Source: UBA1715 sp036752345 (GTDB lineage Bacteria > Bacteroidota > Bacteroidia > Bacteroidales > UBA1715). Taken from it: 64,000 nt of DNA. The number at the start of each line of letters is the position of its first letter. Within the stretch, counting starts at the first letter, position 1. Both the position numbers and the translations under genes were made by a program. Location: NCBI GenBank assembly GCA_036752345.1, contig DAIOSV010000001.1, positions 62,001 to 126,000 on the forward strand. The letters run 5' to 3'. This document shows, piece by piece, positions 32,812 through 41,233 of the stretch. The notes under the pieces are model-generated. The model was not told where the DNA came from. It saw only the letters and a program-made list of their open reading frames with translations, and did not search any database.

Positions 32812-33777
32812 ATGTACGAACAACTTCAACAACTTGACAATATACGTTTGAACTTTGGCAACAACGGTTCGTTGGTGTTGAATATTGTGCTTGCGTTCAT
32901 TATGTTTGGTGTAGCGTTAGGCATTAAACCAATTCAATTTAAAACGGCATTTATGCGCCCCAAAGCGGTCATAACAGGCATGATATCGCAAATGATATTA
33001 CTCCCGGCATCCACGTTCTTGTTTGTCTCTATTTTCCATTCCTATCTAACGCTGACGGTAGCCATGGGGGCAATTTTGGTGGCAGCTTGTCCGGGAGGGA
33101 ACATTTCTAACTTTATCAGTTCGCTGAGCCGCGGAAACGTTGAGCTTTCGGTGTCACTTACCGCCATTAGTACCATAACCGCAATTATTGTGACACCGCT
33201 TAATTTTGCCTTTTGGGGAAATTTGTACGCCGAAACCTCTGACTTGGTGCGGCCGCTCATAATTCCGCTTGGAGAAGTATTTAAAACACTCGTACTCATT
33301 TTGGGAATACCTTTGGCGTTGGGGGTGATTACCTCTATGAAGTTCCCCGAATTTGCCAAAAAGATATCGAAACCGATTCAACGCATTTCCATCCTCATAT
33401 TTTCAATTATGGTGGTGGTAGCCTTTGCAGCCAATAGCGAATATTTTGTGAAATATATACGCTACATTTTCATCATCGTATTGTTGCAAAATGCGTTGGC
33501 TTTTCTTGTAGGATATGTAGCAGCAACAACAGCGCGTCTTAACGACCGCGATCGCCGTACGGTAACAATAGAAACGGGTATTCAAAACTCCGGTATGGCC
33601 CTGATGTTGATTTTCAACCCGGCCATATTTCCACCGGATATGGCGGTAGGCGGTATGGCATTCGTGGCTGCCTGGTGGGGAGTGTGGCACATAATAGCCG
33701 GACTGTCTCTTGCGGCCTTTTGGAACGAGAAACGGTTTCGTGAATACAATTCTTTGAAATTGAGAAGACGGAGATAA
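32812..33777 (+). CDS. Bile acid:sodium symporter (BASS) family transporter
   Basis: A 321-residue inner-membrane protein with about nine to ten hydrophobic helices. The two family signatures are present: VAACPGGNISNFISSLSRGN near 95-114 and VTIETGIQNSGMALMLIF near 255-272, which form the crossed sodium-binding region. BASS proteins import organic anions (bile acids, pantoate, pyruvate-type acids) with sodium; the substrate here is unknown. The C-terminus is very basic (LKLRRRR). A near-consensus -7 box TATCTTCG lies 19 bp upstream of ATG. Confidence 0.88.
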   Translation: MYEQLQQLDNIRLNFGNNGSLVLNIVLAFIMFGVALGIKPIQFKTAFMRPKAVITGMISQMILLPASTFLFVSIFHSYLTLTVAMGAILVAACPGGNISNFISSLSRGNVELSVSLTAISTITAIIVTPLNFAFWGNLYAETSDLVRPLIIPLGEVFKTLVLILGIPLALGVITSMKFPEFAKKISKPIQRISILIFSIMVVVAFAANSEYFVKYIRYIFIIVLLQNALAFLVGYVAATTARLNDRDRRTVTIETGIQNSGMALMLIFNPAIFPPDMAVGGMAFVAAWWGVWHIIAGLSLAAFWNEKRFREYNSLKLRRRR

Positions 33778-33827
33778 AGAACATTTGAGAGGAATTTCAT
33801 TGCACAAAGAGAGATACACGTTTCTAT

Positions 33828-33858
33828 TTTGCGATTGTTCAAATAAACCGTATTTTTG
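33828..33858 (+). promoter_or_regulatory. Promoter of the SGNH-SGNH-MBOAT operon
   Basis: TTTG (33828-33831), 19-bp spacer, TATTTTTG (33851-33858): a full match to the Bacteroidota promoter, 32 bp before ATG 33891. Confidence 0.75.
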
Positions 33859-33890
33859 GAAAATAGAAAAAATTTCATCTCGGGTAACTA

Positions 33891-35408
33891 ATGAAAAATA
33901 TAAAAATAATCTCTTTCATAGTAGGTGTTTTTTTGTTGTTAGGTTGCATCAGCTACTTTTTCCCCGAAGATGGTGTGCAATTCACGATACGGTTTCCATC
34001 AATCAAAGAAATTTTTTCTCCTAAAAAAGATACTGCCAATATTGATAAAAATTTGCAATCAATAGAGCAGGGGCTTGCTTTTGCTGCTGATAGTAGCGAA
34101 ATTCCCGCAAATTCCGATTCTCTCTTGTGTCTTGATACGCTGCATTTTTATCAGCAATTTGATAGCGTGAATGTGGCGCGTATTTATTTCCCCAATAACA
34201 ATCAGGAGATAATGGAAAGCGTGTTTACTGCGTTCGAAAACATACAGCAAAAGGGTGGCTATCTGCACATATTGCATTACGGCGACTCTCAGATAGAGTT
34301 GGACCGCATTTCCGGTTATTTCCGCGAGGCGTTGCAAGATAAATTCGGTGGATATGGTGCCGGTTTGCTTCCGGTTATTCCATTGATACAGTCCACACCG
34401 GTGGGGCAGACATCGTCAGACAGTTTGCCGCGCTATGTGGCTTCGGGCACTATGCGTCAGAAGTTGCCTCACAACCGCTACGGCGTGTTGGCTCAGATGA
34501 CGCCACTTGAAGGCGGGGTAACGCTTACACTCAGTGCGCGCAACTGGAAACAGGTGTATCAGCATACCAAACAGTTCTCAAAAGTTCGTTTGCTTATCGG
34601 AAATAATTCCGAAGATTTCCGTGCTGCAATTTCGGTTGAAGGATACGATTCATTACAAGTAGTAGAATCGGCACATTCGGGACTTACCGAACTCTCATGG
34701 CAGTTGCCTTCGTATGTAACCAAATGTGCCATACGTTTGCAGGGGAAAGCCGAACTGTATGCCATTTCGCTCGAAAGTACTAAAGGTGTTACGGTTGACA
34801 ACATTCCGTTGCGAGGCAGTGCCGGGACGTTTTTTACCGGAATTTCATCGTCGTTGTTGCAATCGTCTATGAAGGCGCTCAACGTGCCTATGATTATTCT
34901 TGAATATGGAGGAAATGTGGTGCCTGCAATTAATTCAAAGCAGGCGGTTGAAAATTATAAGAACGATTTTGCGCGTCAAATTCGCTATTTGCAAAACCTG
35001 CATCCCGGCGTCTTTATTTTGGTGATAGGTCCTGCCGATATGGCAACCAAAATCAATGGAGAACTGCAAACGTGGCCCTACGTAGAAGAAGTGGCGCAAG
35101 CCATGAAAGAAGCTGCACTAGAGAATGGAGCTGCGTTTTGGAATATGTATGAGGTAATGGGTGGCCGAAATTCCATGATACAATGGGTTTCGCACAAACC
35201 GGCATGGGCTGCCAGCGATTATATTCACTTTTTACCTTCAGGTGCAAAACGAATATCCGACTTGTTCACTCAGTCGTTTCTGCATTATTACGAGTATTAC
35301 AAATTTAGACAACGAAATTCTCGCTGGTTATATGGAGAAGAGGCTCAACCTGATGAGCAGAATTGGGCTGCTGATTCTTTAGAGGTAGGACAACATGTGG
35401 AAAAATAA
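33891..35408 (+). CDS. SGNH/GDSL-like exported protein 1 (O-acylation operon)
   Basis: A 505-residue envelope protein with an N-terminal hydrophobic segment (IISFIVGVFLLLGC, signal anchor or lipobox Cys19). The SGNH block I is HYGDSQIELDRI with Ser133, and block V is SDYIHFLPSGAKRI with the Asp-x-x-His pair near the C-terminus. The block III position reads ILEYGGNVVPAI, so the Asn is kept but the usual GxND is altered. Such proteins work with MBOAT acyltransferases to transfer acetyl groups to polysaccharide or peptidoglycan. The end overlaps the next gene by 14 bp, so the proteins are made together. Confidence 0.78.
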   Translation: MKNIKIISFIVGVFLLLGCISYFFPEDGVQFTIRFPSIKEIFSPKKDTANIDKNLQSIEQGLAFAADSSEIPANSDSLLCLDTLHFYQQFDSVNVARIYFPNNNQEIMESVFTAFENIQQKGGYLHILHYGDSQIELDRISGYFREALQDKFGGYGAGLLPVIPLIQSTPVGQTSSDSLPRYVASGTMRQKLPHNRYGVLAQMTPLEGGVTLTLSARNWKQVYQHTKQFSKVRLLIGNNSEDFRAAISVEGYDSLQVVESAHSGLTELSWQLPSYVTKCAIRLQGKAELYAISLESTKGVTVDNIPLRGSAGTFFTGISSSLLQSSMKALNVPMIILEYGGNVVPAINSKQAVENYKNDFARQIRYLQNLHPGVFILVIGPADMATKINGELQTWPYVEEVAQAMKEAALENGAAFWNMYEVMGGRNSMIQWVSHKPAWAASDYIHFLPSGAKRISDLFTQSFLHYYEYYKFRQRNSRWLYGEEAQPDEQNWAADSLEVGQHVEK

Positions 35409-36645
35409 ACTATTCGCAGTGTGGTTTGTATGCATGGCGCAGGTGGCATGGGGGCAACAACCGTACTATCCCTGTGTGGTTGATTCCATGAATACCATAC
35501 AGATTCCGCGTGGTACCAGCGAACGGTTGAATTGTTTCTACTCAAAACTTTACACTGTGGTTACCTCCGAGAGCGGGCAGCTTTCGGTGATGCACATTGG
35601 CGGCTCGCACATTCAAGCCGATATATTCTCGCATCAGGTTCGTTCGCATTTTGATTCACTATTTCCCGACACGCATACTAGTCGCGGCATCATTTTCCCC
35701 TATGAAACGGCTCGCACCAACAATCCGTCAAATTATACCGTGTCGCACAAAGGCTCTTGGGAAGCTTCGCGTAACGTGAGAGAAGAACGCAGTGCACCGT
35801 TGGGCGTTACCGGTATAGCCGTCACTACGGTTGATTCTGTTGCGGAAATTACGGTATACCTTAACCCCGATGTAGAGCAACATCGCTGGAAGTTTACACG
35901 TCTTACCTTGCTTGGTAGTGCCGAAAGTCCTTTGGTAGAACCTGTTTTGCTTGTAAACGACGCCGTGCTTACGGCAAAATATGACTCTGTGCAGTCGGTG
36001 TACGTTTACACATTGGAGCACGAAGCAGAGGCATTTACCCTCAAAATTGTGCAACGCGATACGGTGACGCACGCTTTTACCGTACAGGGATTTTTGGTTG
36101 AAAACGACAACCCCGGCGTGGTGTATCATGCCATTGGTGTGAATGGGGCATCGGTGCCGTCGTATTTGTCGTGCGAAAACTTTGAGCGCGATTTGGCGCT
36201 TCTTCATCCCGATTTGTTTGTGTTTGGCATTGGCATAAACGATGCTGTTCCTGAAACGTTTTCAGACTCGGCATTTATAGCACAATACGATTCGCTTATA
36301 GCTAACATAGAGCATGTGGTGCCCGATTGTGCGTACATTTTTGTAACCAATAACGATTCGTACCGAAAAATCAAATCGGGCAGGTCGTCGAATTACGAAG
36401 TGAACCGAAACGGGTTGCGCGTGCAGCGCGATTTCTACGATCTTGCCATAAAGCACGATGGCGGTGTGTGGGACATGTTTGCCGTAATGGGTGGCTTGTG
36501 TTCCATGAAACAATGGGAGGCATTTGGTTTGGCAAAGAAAGACAAGGTGCACTTTACCAACAAAGGATACAAGTTGCTGGGCAATCTGTTTTATACTGCA
36601 TTGATTGAGTCGTACAACAAAACAATGATAGAAAAACAATGGTAG
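35395..36645 (+). CDS. SGNH/GDSL-like secreted protein 2 (O-acylation operon)
   Basis: A 416-residue protein with a signal peptide (LFAVWFVCMAQVAWGQ). Block I reads MHIGGSHIQADI: Ser71 is kept but the Asp of GDS is Gly. Block III is intact (FGIGINDAVPE, GxND), and block V is DKVHFTNKGYKLL. The set is the mirror of protein 1, which has a normal block I and an altered block III, so the two may have divided roles. The protein is expected to act in the periplasm on an acyl group delivered by the MBOAT protein. It overlaps the MBOAT gene by 7 bp. Confidence 0.78.
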   Translation: MWKNKLFAVWFVCMAQVAWGQQPYYPCVVDSMNTIQIPRGTSERLNCFYSKLYTVVTSESGQLSVMHIGGSHIQADIFSHQVRSHFDSLFPDTHTSRGIIFPYETARTNNPSNYTVSHKGSWEASRNVREERSAPLGVTGIAVTTVDSVAEITVYLNPDVEQHRWKFTRLTLLGSAESPLVEPVLLVNDAVLTAKYDSVQSVYVYTLEHEAEAFTLKIVQRDTVTHAFTVQGFLVENDNPGVVYHAIGVNGASVPSYLSCENFERDLALLHPDLFVFGIGINDAVPETFSDSAFIAQYDSLIANIEHVVPDCAYIFVTNNDSYRKIKSGRSSNYEVNRNGLRVQRDFYDLAIKHDGGVWDMFAVMGGLCSMKQWEAFGLAKKDKVHFTNKGYKLLGNLFYTALIESYNKTMIEKQW

Positions 36646-38486
36646 TTGATTTTTTGAAACACATATTCTCGTTCGACCCCAACTCGCCGTTGCTGTTTAC
36701 CCAATTTTATTTCTGGGTGTTTTTCGCCTTCGTGTTTGTCGTGTTTTCGTTGTTCAAGAGCAAAGTATTGTTGCGAAACACGTTCATTTTCTTCGTTAGC
36801 GTATTTTTCTATTACAAAACAAGCGGAGTAGCAACGCTCATATTGATTTTTGCCACCTTGTTCAACTATTGGTTGGGAATAACAATAGAGCGGAGCGAAA
36901 GCGAACGACGTCGCACGAGGTATTTGTTGCTGGGCTTGGTGTTGAACTTGGGCACGCTCTGCTACTTCAAGTATTCGTATTTCTTTGCCGACATGGTGTA
37001 TAACCTTGTGGGACTGCAAATGCCGGTGGTGAACGTGTTTGCGGAGATAGGCAACGTGTTTGCAGGCAAAGAGACGTTTACCATTGATAAAATTATACTC
37101 CCCGTAGGTATTTCGTTCTACACGTTTCAGTGCATCAGTTACATAATGGACGTGTATCGGGAGAAGGTGAAGGCAGTTCAAAATATCATGAATTTTGGCT
37201 TCTACGTTACGTTTTTCCCCCAATTGGTGGCGGGCCCTATTATTCGTGCCAGCGAATTTATTCCGCAGATATACAGAGAATATACACTCTCGCGCCGCCA
37301 GTTTGGAATAGCCGTGTTTTGGATATTGAACGGCTTAGCCAAGAAGATAATTTTGAGCGATTATTTGGCGGTGAATTTTGTTGACCGCGTGTTCGACAAT
37401 CCCTTGCTCTACACCGGATTTGAAAACCTTTTCGCATTGTTTGGTTACTCACTGCAAGTGTATGCCGATTTTTCGGGTTACACCGATATAGCCATAGGTG
37501 TGGCAATGATTATGGGCTTTTATTTGCCGCGAAACTTTGATTCTCCTTATAAGGCAACCAATCCCGGCGAGTTTTGGAAACGGTGGCACATTTCCCTTTC
37601 CAAATGGTTGCAAGACTATTTATACATACCACTTGGCGGAAATCGCACCGCATCGGTGGGGACGTATGCTTGCATATTGACCATTGCGCTCATCGGCACC
37701 ATTTTGTCGGGCAGTATATGGGTGGCAATCATTCTCATAGCATTCGCTTTGATAGTAACGTTTTGGTGCCATCATTCACCCGAAAAGAAGAAATCGCTAA
37801 CCTCAAACATGAACCGAATGAACACCATGTTGCTGGGCGGTTTATGGCACGGTGCAAGTTGGAACTTCATGATATGGGGCGGACTCAACGGCATAGGCTT
37901 GGTGGTATACCGTTTCTGGAAAGATTTTGGACATCCTATGCGTTTGTTTATTATTTCTCTCGTCACCGCTACGTGTTTTGCAATGTGCTTGTACTTCCCT
38001 GCGCCCATTTGGAATATTGCCTTGGCGTGGTCGGGTGCTATTTGGGTAGGCACATTTTTGCGGTTTTTGTACAACATAATTGGATTCAAAAACCCATTGC
38101 CTGCACTTGAGCGAGCGTGGGCGGTATTGCAAACGTTTGTGTTCATTACATGGACGCGATTGTTTTTCCGTGCAGGTTCCAATCTCGACCCAGCCGAAGC
38201 AAATGAAGTGGCATGGAGTACCGCCAAAAACATGGTGCAACAAATTGGTTCACCATGGGATTTGGCACAAGTGCCCGAAATAGCCCTCAGTTATGCCAAT
38301 ATACTGTTGCTTTTTGTCGCGGGAATGATAATTCACTGGCTGCCCGAAAACTTTAAACGCCGCTATCGGTTGTTCTTCTCGCGAATGCCTTTGCCTCTCA
38401 TGGCACTGTGCGTGGCGTGCATTGTGTTTGTCATCTACCAATTCGTTACCGCCGATTTGCAGAAGTTTATTTATTTCCAGTTTTAA
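36639..38486 (+). CDS. MBOAT family O-acyltransferase (AlgI/DltB-like)
   Basis: A 615-residue polytopic membrane protein with roughly eleven to thirteen helices. Diagnostic segments are PVGISFYTFQCISYIMDVYR, FFPQLVAGPIIRA, YSLQVYADFSGYTDIAIG, NPGEFWKRWHISLSKWLQDY and the catalytic His in LGGLWHGASWNFMIWGG. These match AlgI-type enzymes that move acyl groups across the membrane to a periplasmic partner. With the two SGNH proteins it should O-acetylate a surface glycan, O-antigen/capsule or peptidoglycan. Last gene of the operon. The C-terminal part (VIYQFVTADLQKFIYFQF) is typical of the family. Confidence 0.92.
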   Translation: MVVDFLKHIFSFDPNSPLLFTQFYFWVFFAFVFVVFSLFKSKVLLRNTFIFFVSVFFYYKTSGVATLILIFATLFNYWLGITIERSESERRRTRYLLLGLVLNLGTLCYFKYSYFFADMVYNLVGLQMPVVNVFAEIGNVFAGKETFTIDKIILPVGISFYTFQCISYIMDVYREKVKAVQNIMNFGFYVTFFPQLVAGPIIRASEFIPQIYREYTLSRRQFGIAVFWILNGLAKKIILSDYLAVNFVDRVFDNPLLYTGFENLFALFGYSLQVYADFSGYTDIAIGVAMIMGFYLPRNFDSPYKATNPGEFWKRWHISLSKWLQDYLYIPLGGNRTASVGTYACILTIALIGTILSGSIWVAIILIAFALIVTFWCHHSPEKKKSLTSNMNRMNTMLLGGLWHGASWNFMIWGGLNGIGLVVYRFWKDFGHPMRLFIISLVTATCFAMCLYFPAPIWNIALAWSGAIWVGTFLRFLYNIIGFKNPLPALERAWAVLQTFVFITWTRLFFRAGSNLDPAEANEVAWSTAKNMVQQIGSPWDLAQVPEIALSYANILLLFVAGMIIHWLPENFKRRYRLFFSRMPLPLMALCVACIVFVIYQFVTADLQKFIYFQF

Positions 38487-38543
38487 GGAAACAGATTCCC
38501 ACCAGGGCGTCGTCATTCATAAATGAACGTTTTCGTTTCATAC

Positions 38544-38694
38544 GGAGATTCCTCAGTCGCTATCGCTCCTTCGGAATGACGTGGCGGCAGCAGAGAGAGA
38601 AGGAGTAAGGTAACAAGGCGGCTGCGCCGCCTTGTTACCTTACCTTTTTCCCCACACCAAGGCGCCGTCATTCCGAGCGCAGCGAGGAATCTCC
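38544..38694. repeat. Composite palindromic element with outer arms (A)GATTCCTC...GGAATGACG
   Basis: The left arm 38544-38581 (GGAGATTCC ... GGAATGACG) and right arm 38666-38694 (CGTCATTCC ... GGAATCTCC) are imperfect inverted copies that enclose the perfect hairpin at 38605-38643. The right arm has the CGTCATTCCGAGCG...CGAGGAATCT form that I know as a recurrent intergenic repeat in Bacteroidota. No transposase is present, so it is a REP- or MITE-like non-coding element. Confidence 0.6.
38605..38643 (+). terminator. Perfect 18-bp hairpin, terminator-like
   Basis: Arms 38605-38622 and 38626-38643 are exact reverse complements (GTAAGGTAACAAGGCGGC and its partner) with a 3-nt loop TGC, followed by CTTTTTCC. 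It lies 119 bp after the MBOAT stop and can end that transcript, as well as being the core of the composite repeat. Confidence 0.65.
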
Positions 38695-38776
38695 CTAGTA
38701 CTGTAATGCGTTCCCAAAAAAGTGATATTTCAACCACATCTAGTATGATTGACATTAGAATTCCGTACGACAAAAA

Positions 38777-38793
38777 CAACCCCGATGGGGTTG
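38777..38793. repeat. Short palindrome CAACCCC-GAT-GGGGTTG
   Basis: A perfect 7-bp stem with a 3-nt loop. It is another short repeat of a type that I associate with Bacteroidota intergenic DNA, in the same intergenic region as two other palindromes. Confidence 0.5.
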
Positions 38794-38820
38794 CATGTTA
38801 AAATACAAACACGTTTGCAT

Positions 38821-38848
38821 GTAGATACGCACCATGGTGCGTATCTAC
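38821..38848. repeat. Perfect 28-bp palindrome GTAGATACGCACCA/TGGTGCGTATCTAC
   Basis: Both 14-bp arms match exactly, without spacer. The outer arms resemble the element at 12492-12519 (GTAGAGATG...CGTCTCTAC). It is probably a member of a dispersed repeat family and not an operator for one gene. Confidence 0.6.
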
Positions 38849-38910
38849 TCCTTCTGAGTTGGAGAGTGTATTCCAGAAACCTTTTATAACGGTATGTGCC
38901 TAAAACAAAA

Positions 38911-38940
38911 AAGGAACTGCTTTTTCAAGCAATTCCTTTT
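38911..38940 (-). terminator. Terminator of the tRNA-Arg gene
   Basis: AAGGAACTGCTT and AAGCAATTCCTT form a 12-bp stem with one mismatch around TTTC. The minus-strand side continues into TTTTTTG just past the tRNA 3' end. Confidence 0.75.
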
Positions 38941-38942
38941 CG

Positions 38943-39017
38943 TGACTCCGGAGGGGTTCGAACCCCCAATCTTCTGATCCGTAGTCAGAGGCATTAATCC
39001 AATTGTGCTACGGAGCC
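38943..39017 (-). tRNA. tRNA-Arg (anticodon ACG)
   Basis: A 75-nt cloverleaf read on the minus strand: acceptor GGCTCCG/CGGAGTC with one G-U pair, D-arm with TTGG, anticodon stem TCTGA/TCAGA with loop CTACGGA (anticodon ACG, read as ICG), T-loop TTCGAAC. Discriminator A; CCA is not encoded. It has its own promoter and terminator. Confidence 0.95.
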
Positions 39018-39032
39018 TTATTAAATATGGTG

Positions 39033-39061
39033 CAAATATAGACATTTTTTTTACGTGCAAA
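39033..39061 (-). promoter_or_regulatory. Promoter of tRNA-Arg
   Basis: On the minus strand TTTG (39061-39058), 17-bp spacer, then TATATTTG (39040-39033), 15 bp before the tRNA 5' end. Confidence 0.65.
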
Positions 39062-39086
39062 CAATTCTGCTAATTTTTTTACCTAC

Positions 39087-39094
39087 TATTTTTG
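39087..39094 (+). promoter_or_regulatory. -7 box for the adenylate cyclase operon
   Basis: TATTTTTG, 59 bp upstream of ATG 39154. No clear -33 element. Confidence 0.4.
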
Positions 39095-39153
39095 TTGCCA
39101 TTTAGTAAGAATATTTTACCTTTACTACATAATAGGATTTACGTTTTCGTAAA

Positions 39154-39984
39154 ATGGAGGATTTCAATCAAATACAACCCGCTAAAGAGCAAGATACCGT
39201 TGCTTCTTTGCAGTTGCAATTGCAGGAGTTGCGAGAGCGTGTTGAAAATCAGAAAAAAGAAATTCTTGAAGAAAAACGTAAATGTGAGGACTTGTTGCAC
39301 AACATGCTCCCTGATGAAATATACCACGAACTTCTTGTGTACGGCAAAGTTGTTCCCCAATTTTACAGAAATGTGACAGTCATGTTTACGGATTTTGTGG
39401 GATTTACTTCCATGTGCGAGCACATAGAATTGAAGTCGATTATACAAGAACTCGATTCGCATTTCTCCAAGTTCGATGACATTTGTTCAGCTCATTATCT
39501 TGAAAAAATAAAAACCATTGGTGACGCATATATGTGTGTGGGCGGTCTGCCATTGCGCAACAATAGTCATCCAATCGATGCTATTTTGGCTGCGGAAGAA
39601 TTCATCCAATATGTTGATCAAATCAATAAGGAGAAAATTACTCGTGGCGAAGACCTATGGAGTGTACGCATAGGTATCCATACCGGTTCGGTCATAGCCG
39701 GGGTGGTTGGAAAACGAAAATTTTTGTACGACATCTGGGGCGACACCGTGAATGTGGCAAGCCGCATGGAGTCGGCAAGCGACCCGGATCGCATTAATAT
39801 TTCTGGAACAACATATGACTATGTAAAAGATTTCTTCAAATGTACGTATCGTGGCAAAATTCCCGTTAAACATAAAGATGATGTAGATATGTATTATGTA
39901 GATGGATTTTTACCACAATATGCAACAGACGAAAAATGTTGTACCCCAAACAACGCATTTATAACAGCATTAAGAAAATTATAG
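39154..39984 (+). CDS. Class III adenylate/guanylate cyclase with N-terminal coiled coil
   Basis: A 276-residue soluble cyclase. Residues about 15-50 form a coiled coil (LQLQLQELRERVENQKKEIL) joining directly to the signalling helix and HNMLPDEIYHEL, as in receptor cyclases. Catalytic marks: first metal Asp in FTDFVGFTSM, second metal Asp and purine-contact Lys in KIKTIGDAYMCVGG, and YDIWGDTVNVASRMES with the second purine Asp, transition-state Asn and Arg. The Lys/Asp pair, in place of Glu/Cys, predicts ATP as substrate and cAMP as product. No sensor domain is attached. The next gene starts 2 bp downstream. cAMP signalling genes are not common in Bacteroidales. Confidence 0.88.
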   Translation: MEDFNQIQPAKEQDTVASLQLQLQELRERVENQKKEILEEKRKCEDLLHNMLPDEIYHELLVYGKVVPQFYRNVTVMFTDFVGFTSMCEHIELKSIIQELDSHFSKFDDICSAHYLEKIKTIGDAYMCVGGLPLRNNSHPIDAILAAEEFIQYVDQINKEKITRGEDLWSVRIGIHTGSVIAGVVGKRKFLYDIWGDTVNVASRMESASDPDRINISGTTYDYVKDFFKCTYRGKIPVKHKDDVDMYYVDGFLPQYATDEKCCTPNNAFITALRKL

Positions 39985-39986
39985 AA

Positions 39987-40493
39987 ATGAAAAAATTATT
40001 GACTACTCTCGCACTCCTTTTAGGAGCCATCTCTGCCTTTTCGCAAATCAAATGGATATCGTTTGAAGAAGCGATGAATTTATCAAAACAAGATGGGAAA
40101 CCCATACTTATTGATGTCTATACGGATTGGTGCGGATGGTGCAAACGGCTTGACGCTACCACGTATAAAGACAGCGCAATAATAGGGTATATCAACGAAA
40201 AATTTCATGCGGTAAAATTCAACGCAGAAACAAAAGAATCAATCAAATATCAAGATTCGGTGTATGTGAATAAAGGGAAAACTCATGACTTGGCTCTCAA
40301 ATTGATGAATGGACAGGCAAGTTACCCGACTACAATCTATATTGTGCCACAAAAACAAATAATTGCGCCTATTCCAGGGTATCAAACGCGTGATAATATT
40401 CAGCCGTTTTTGTTTTATTTTGGCGAAGCCGTGTATGATATGACTACCACTTGGGATTGCTTCCTCAAAGGATTTAATGCTCCTAAATTATAA
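39987..40493 (+). CDS. Secreted thioredoxin-like protein
   Basis: A 168-residue protein from ATG 39987, giving the signal MKKLLTTLALLLGAISAFSQ; an upstream in-frame start would overlap the cyclase gene. The thioredoxin fold shows DVYTDWCGWCKRLD with the redox pair CGWC, and the cis-Pro in ASYPTTIYI. It resembles the periplasmic thioredoxin_7/DsbD-gamma-like proteins of Bacteroidota that reduce or isomerise disulfides in exported proteins. It is 2 bp after the cyclase gene and 9 bp before the exonuclease gene, so it is part of one transcription unit. Confidence 0.85.
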   Translation: MKKLLTTLALLLGAISAFSQIKWISFEEAMNLSKQDGKPILIDVYTDWCGWCKRLDATTYKDSAIIGYINEKFHAVKFNAETKESIKYQDSVYVNKGKTHDLALKLMNGQASYPTTIYIVPQKQIIAPIPGYQTRDNIQPFLFYFGEAVYDMTTTWDCFLKGFNAPKL

Positions 40494-40502
40494 TATTCAT
40501 AC

Positions 40503-41231
40503 ATGAATAACACCACAATTGCAAGTATTGACTTGACCAAAATTTTGTTTCTTGACATTGAAACGGTGCCGCAGCACGTATCAGTGTCTGAACTTTCGGA
40601 GGCGGAATTGGCTCTCTGGAATAAAAAATCACAGCGCTTGCGCGAAGAGGACATGAGTGACGAGGATCTTTATAAAAAAGCGGGAATCTTTGCCGAGTTT
40701 GGGAAAATCGTGTGCATTTCGGTTGCCTATATGCGCAAGGTTTCAAACGAATACGAACTTCGCGTGCGCTCGTTTTATGACGACGACGAACGAAAACTGC
40801 TCACCGATTTTATGGAATTGGTGAATATGTATTTCAATACCAAGAAAACGTATTTCTGTGCTCACAACGGCTATGAATTTGATTTTCCGTACATTGCCCG
40901 TCGTGCGTTGATTCTCGGCATTAAAGTTCCGAGTACCTTGGATACGCGAGGAAAAAAGCCGTGGGAAATTCAGCATCTTGATACGCTTGATTTATGGCGT
41001 TTTGCCGATTATAAAAATTATACCTCGTTGGCCTTGCTTGCCCACGTGTTTGGCATTCCAACGCCCAAAGACGACATAGATGGTTCGCAGGTGGGTGATG
41101 TGTATTGGAAAGAAAATAATCTGCAACGAATTGCCACCTATTGCCAGAAAGACGTGGTTACCGTGGCGCAGTTGTTTAGAAAATATCGTAGTGAGGAATT
41201 GATTCCTGAAAATAAAATAATTTACGTGTAA
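40503..41231 (+). CDS. Predicted 3'-5' exonuclease (PolB-like exonuclease fold)
   Basis: A 242-residue RNase H-fold nuclease. The DEDDy motifs are seen: LFLDIETVP (Asp, Glu), CAHNGYEFDFPYIARR (Asp), and ATYCQKDVVTVAQLFRKY (Tyr-x3-Asp). This fits the stand-alone family related to the proofreading domain of DNA polymerase B (PF10108 type). It could act in DNA repair or RNA trimming; nothing else in the sequence narrows this. Standard length. It is 2 bp before the agmatine deiminase gene. Confidence 0.85.
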   Translation: MNNTTIASIDLTKILFLDIETVPQHVSVSELSEAELALWNKKSQRLREEDMSDEDLYKKAGIFAEFGKIVCISVAYMRKVSNEYELRVRSFYDDDERKLLTDFMELVNMYFNTKKTYFCAHNGYEFDFPYIARRALILGIKVPSTLDTRGKKPWEIQHLDTLDLWRFADYKNYTSLALLAHVFGIPTPKDDIDGSQVGDVYWKENNLQRIATYCQKDVVTVAQLFRKYRSEELIPENKIIYV

Positions 41232-41233
41232 AC

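Noticed and set aside
37574..38243. Frames of 130-180 codons on both strands inside the MBOAT gene
   Set aside because: MBOAT motifs run without break through this region in the main frame, so these are shadows.
38513..38779. An 88-codon open frame on the minus strand
   Set aside because: It lies wholly within the palindromic repeat cluster and its codons follow from the inverted repeats; there is no start context or family.
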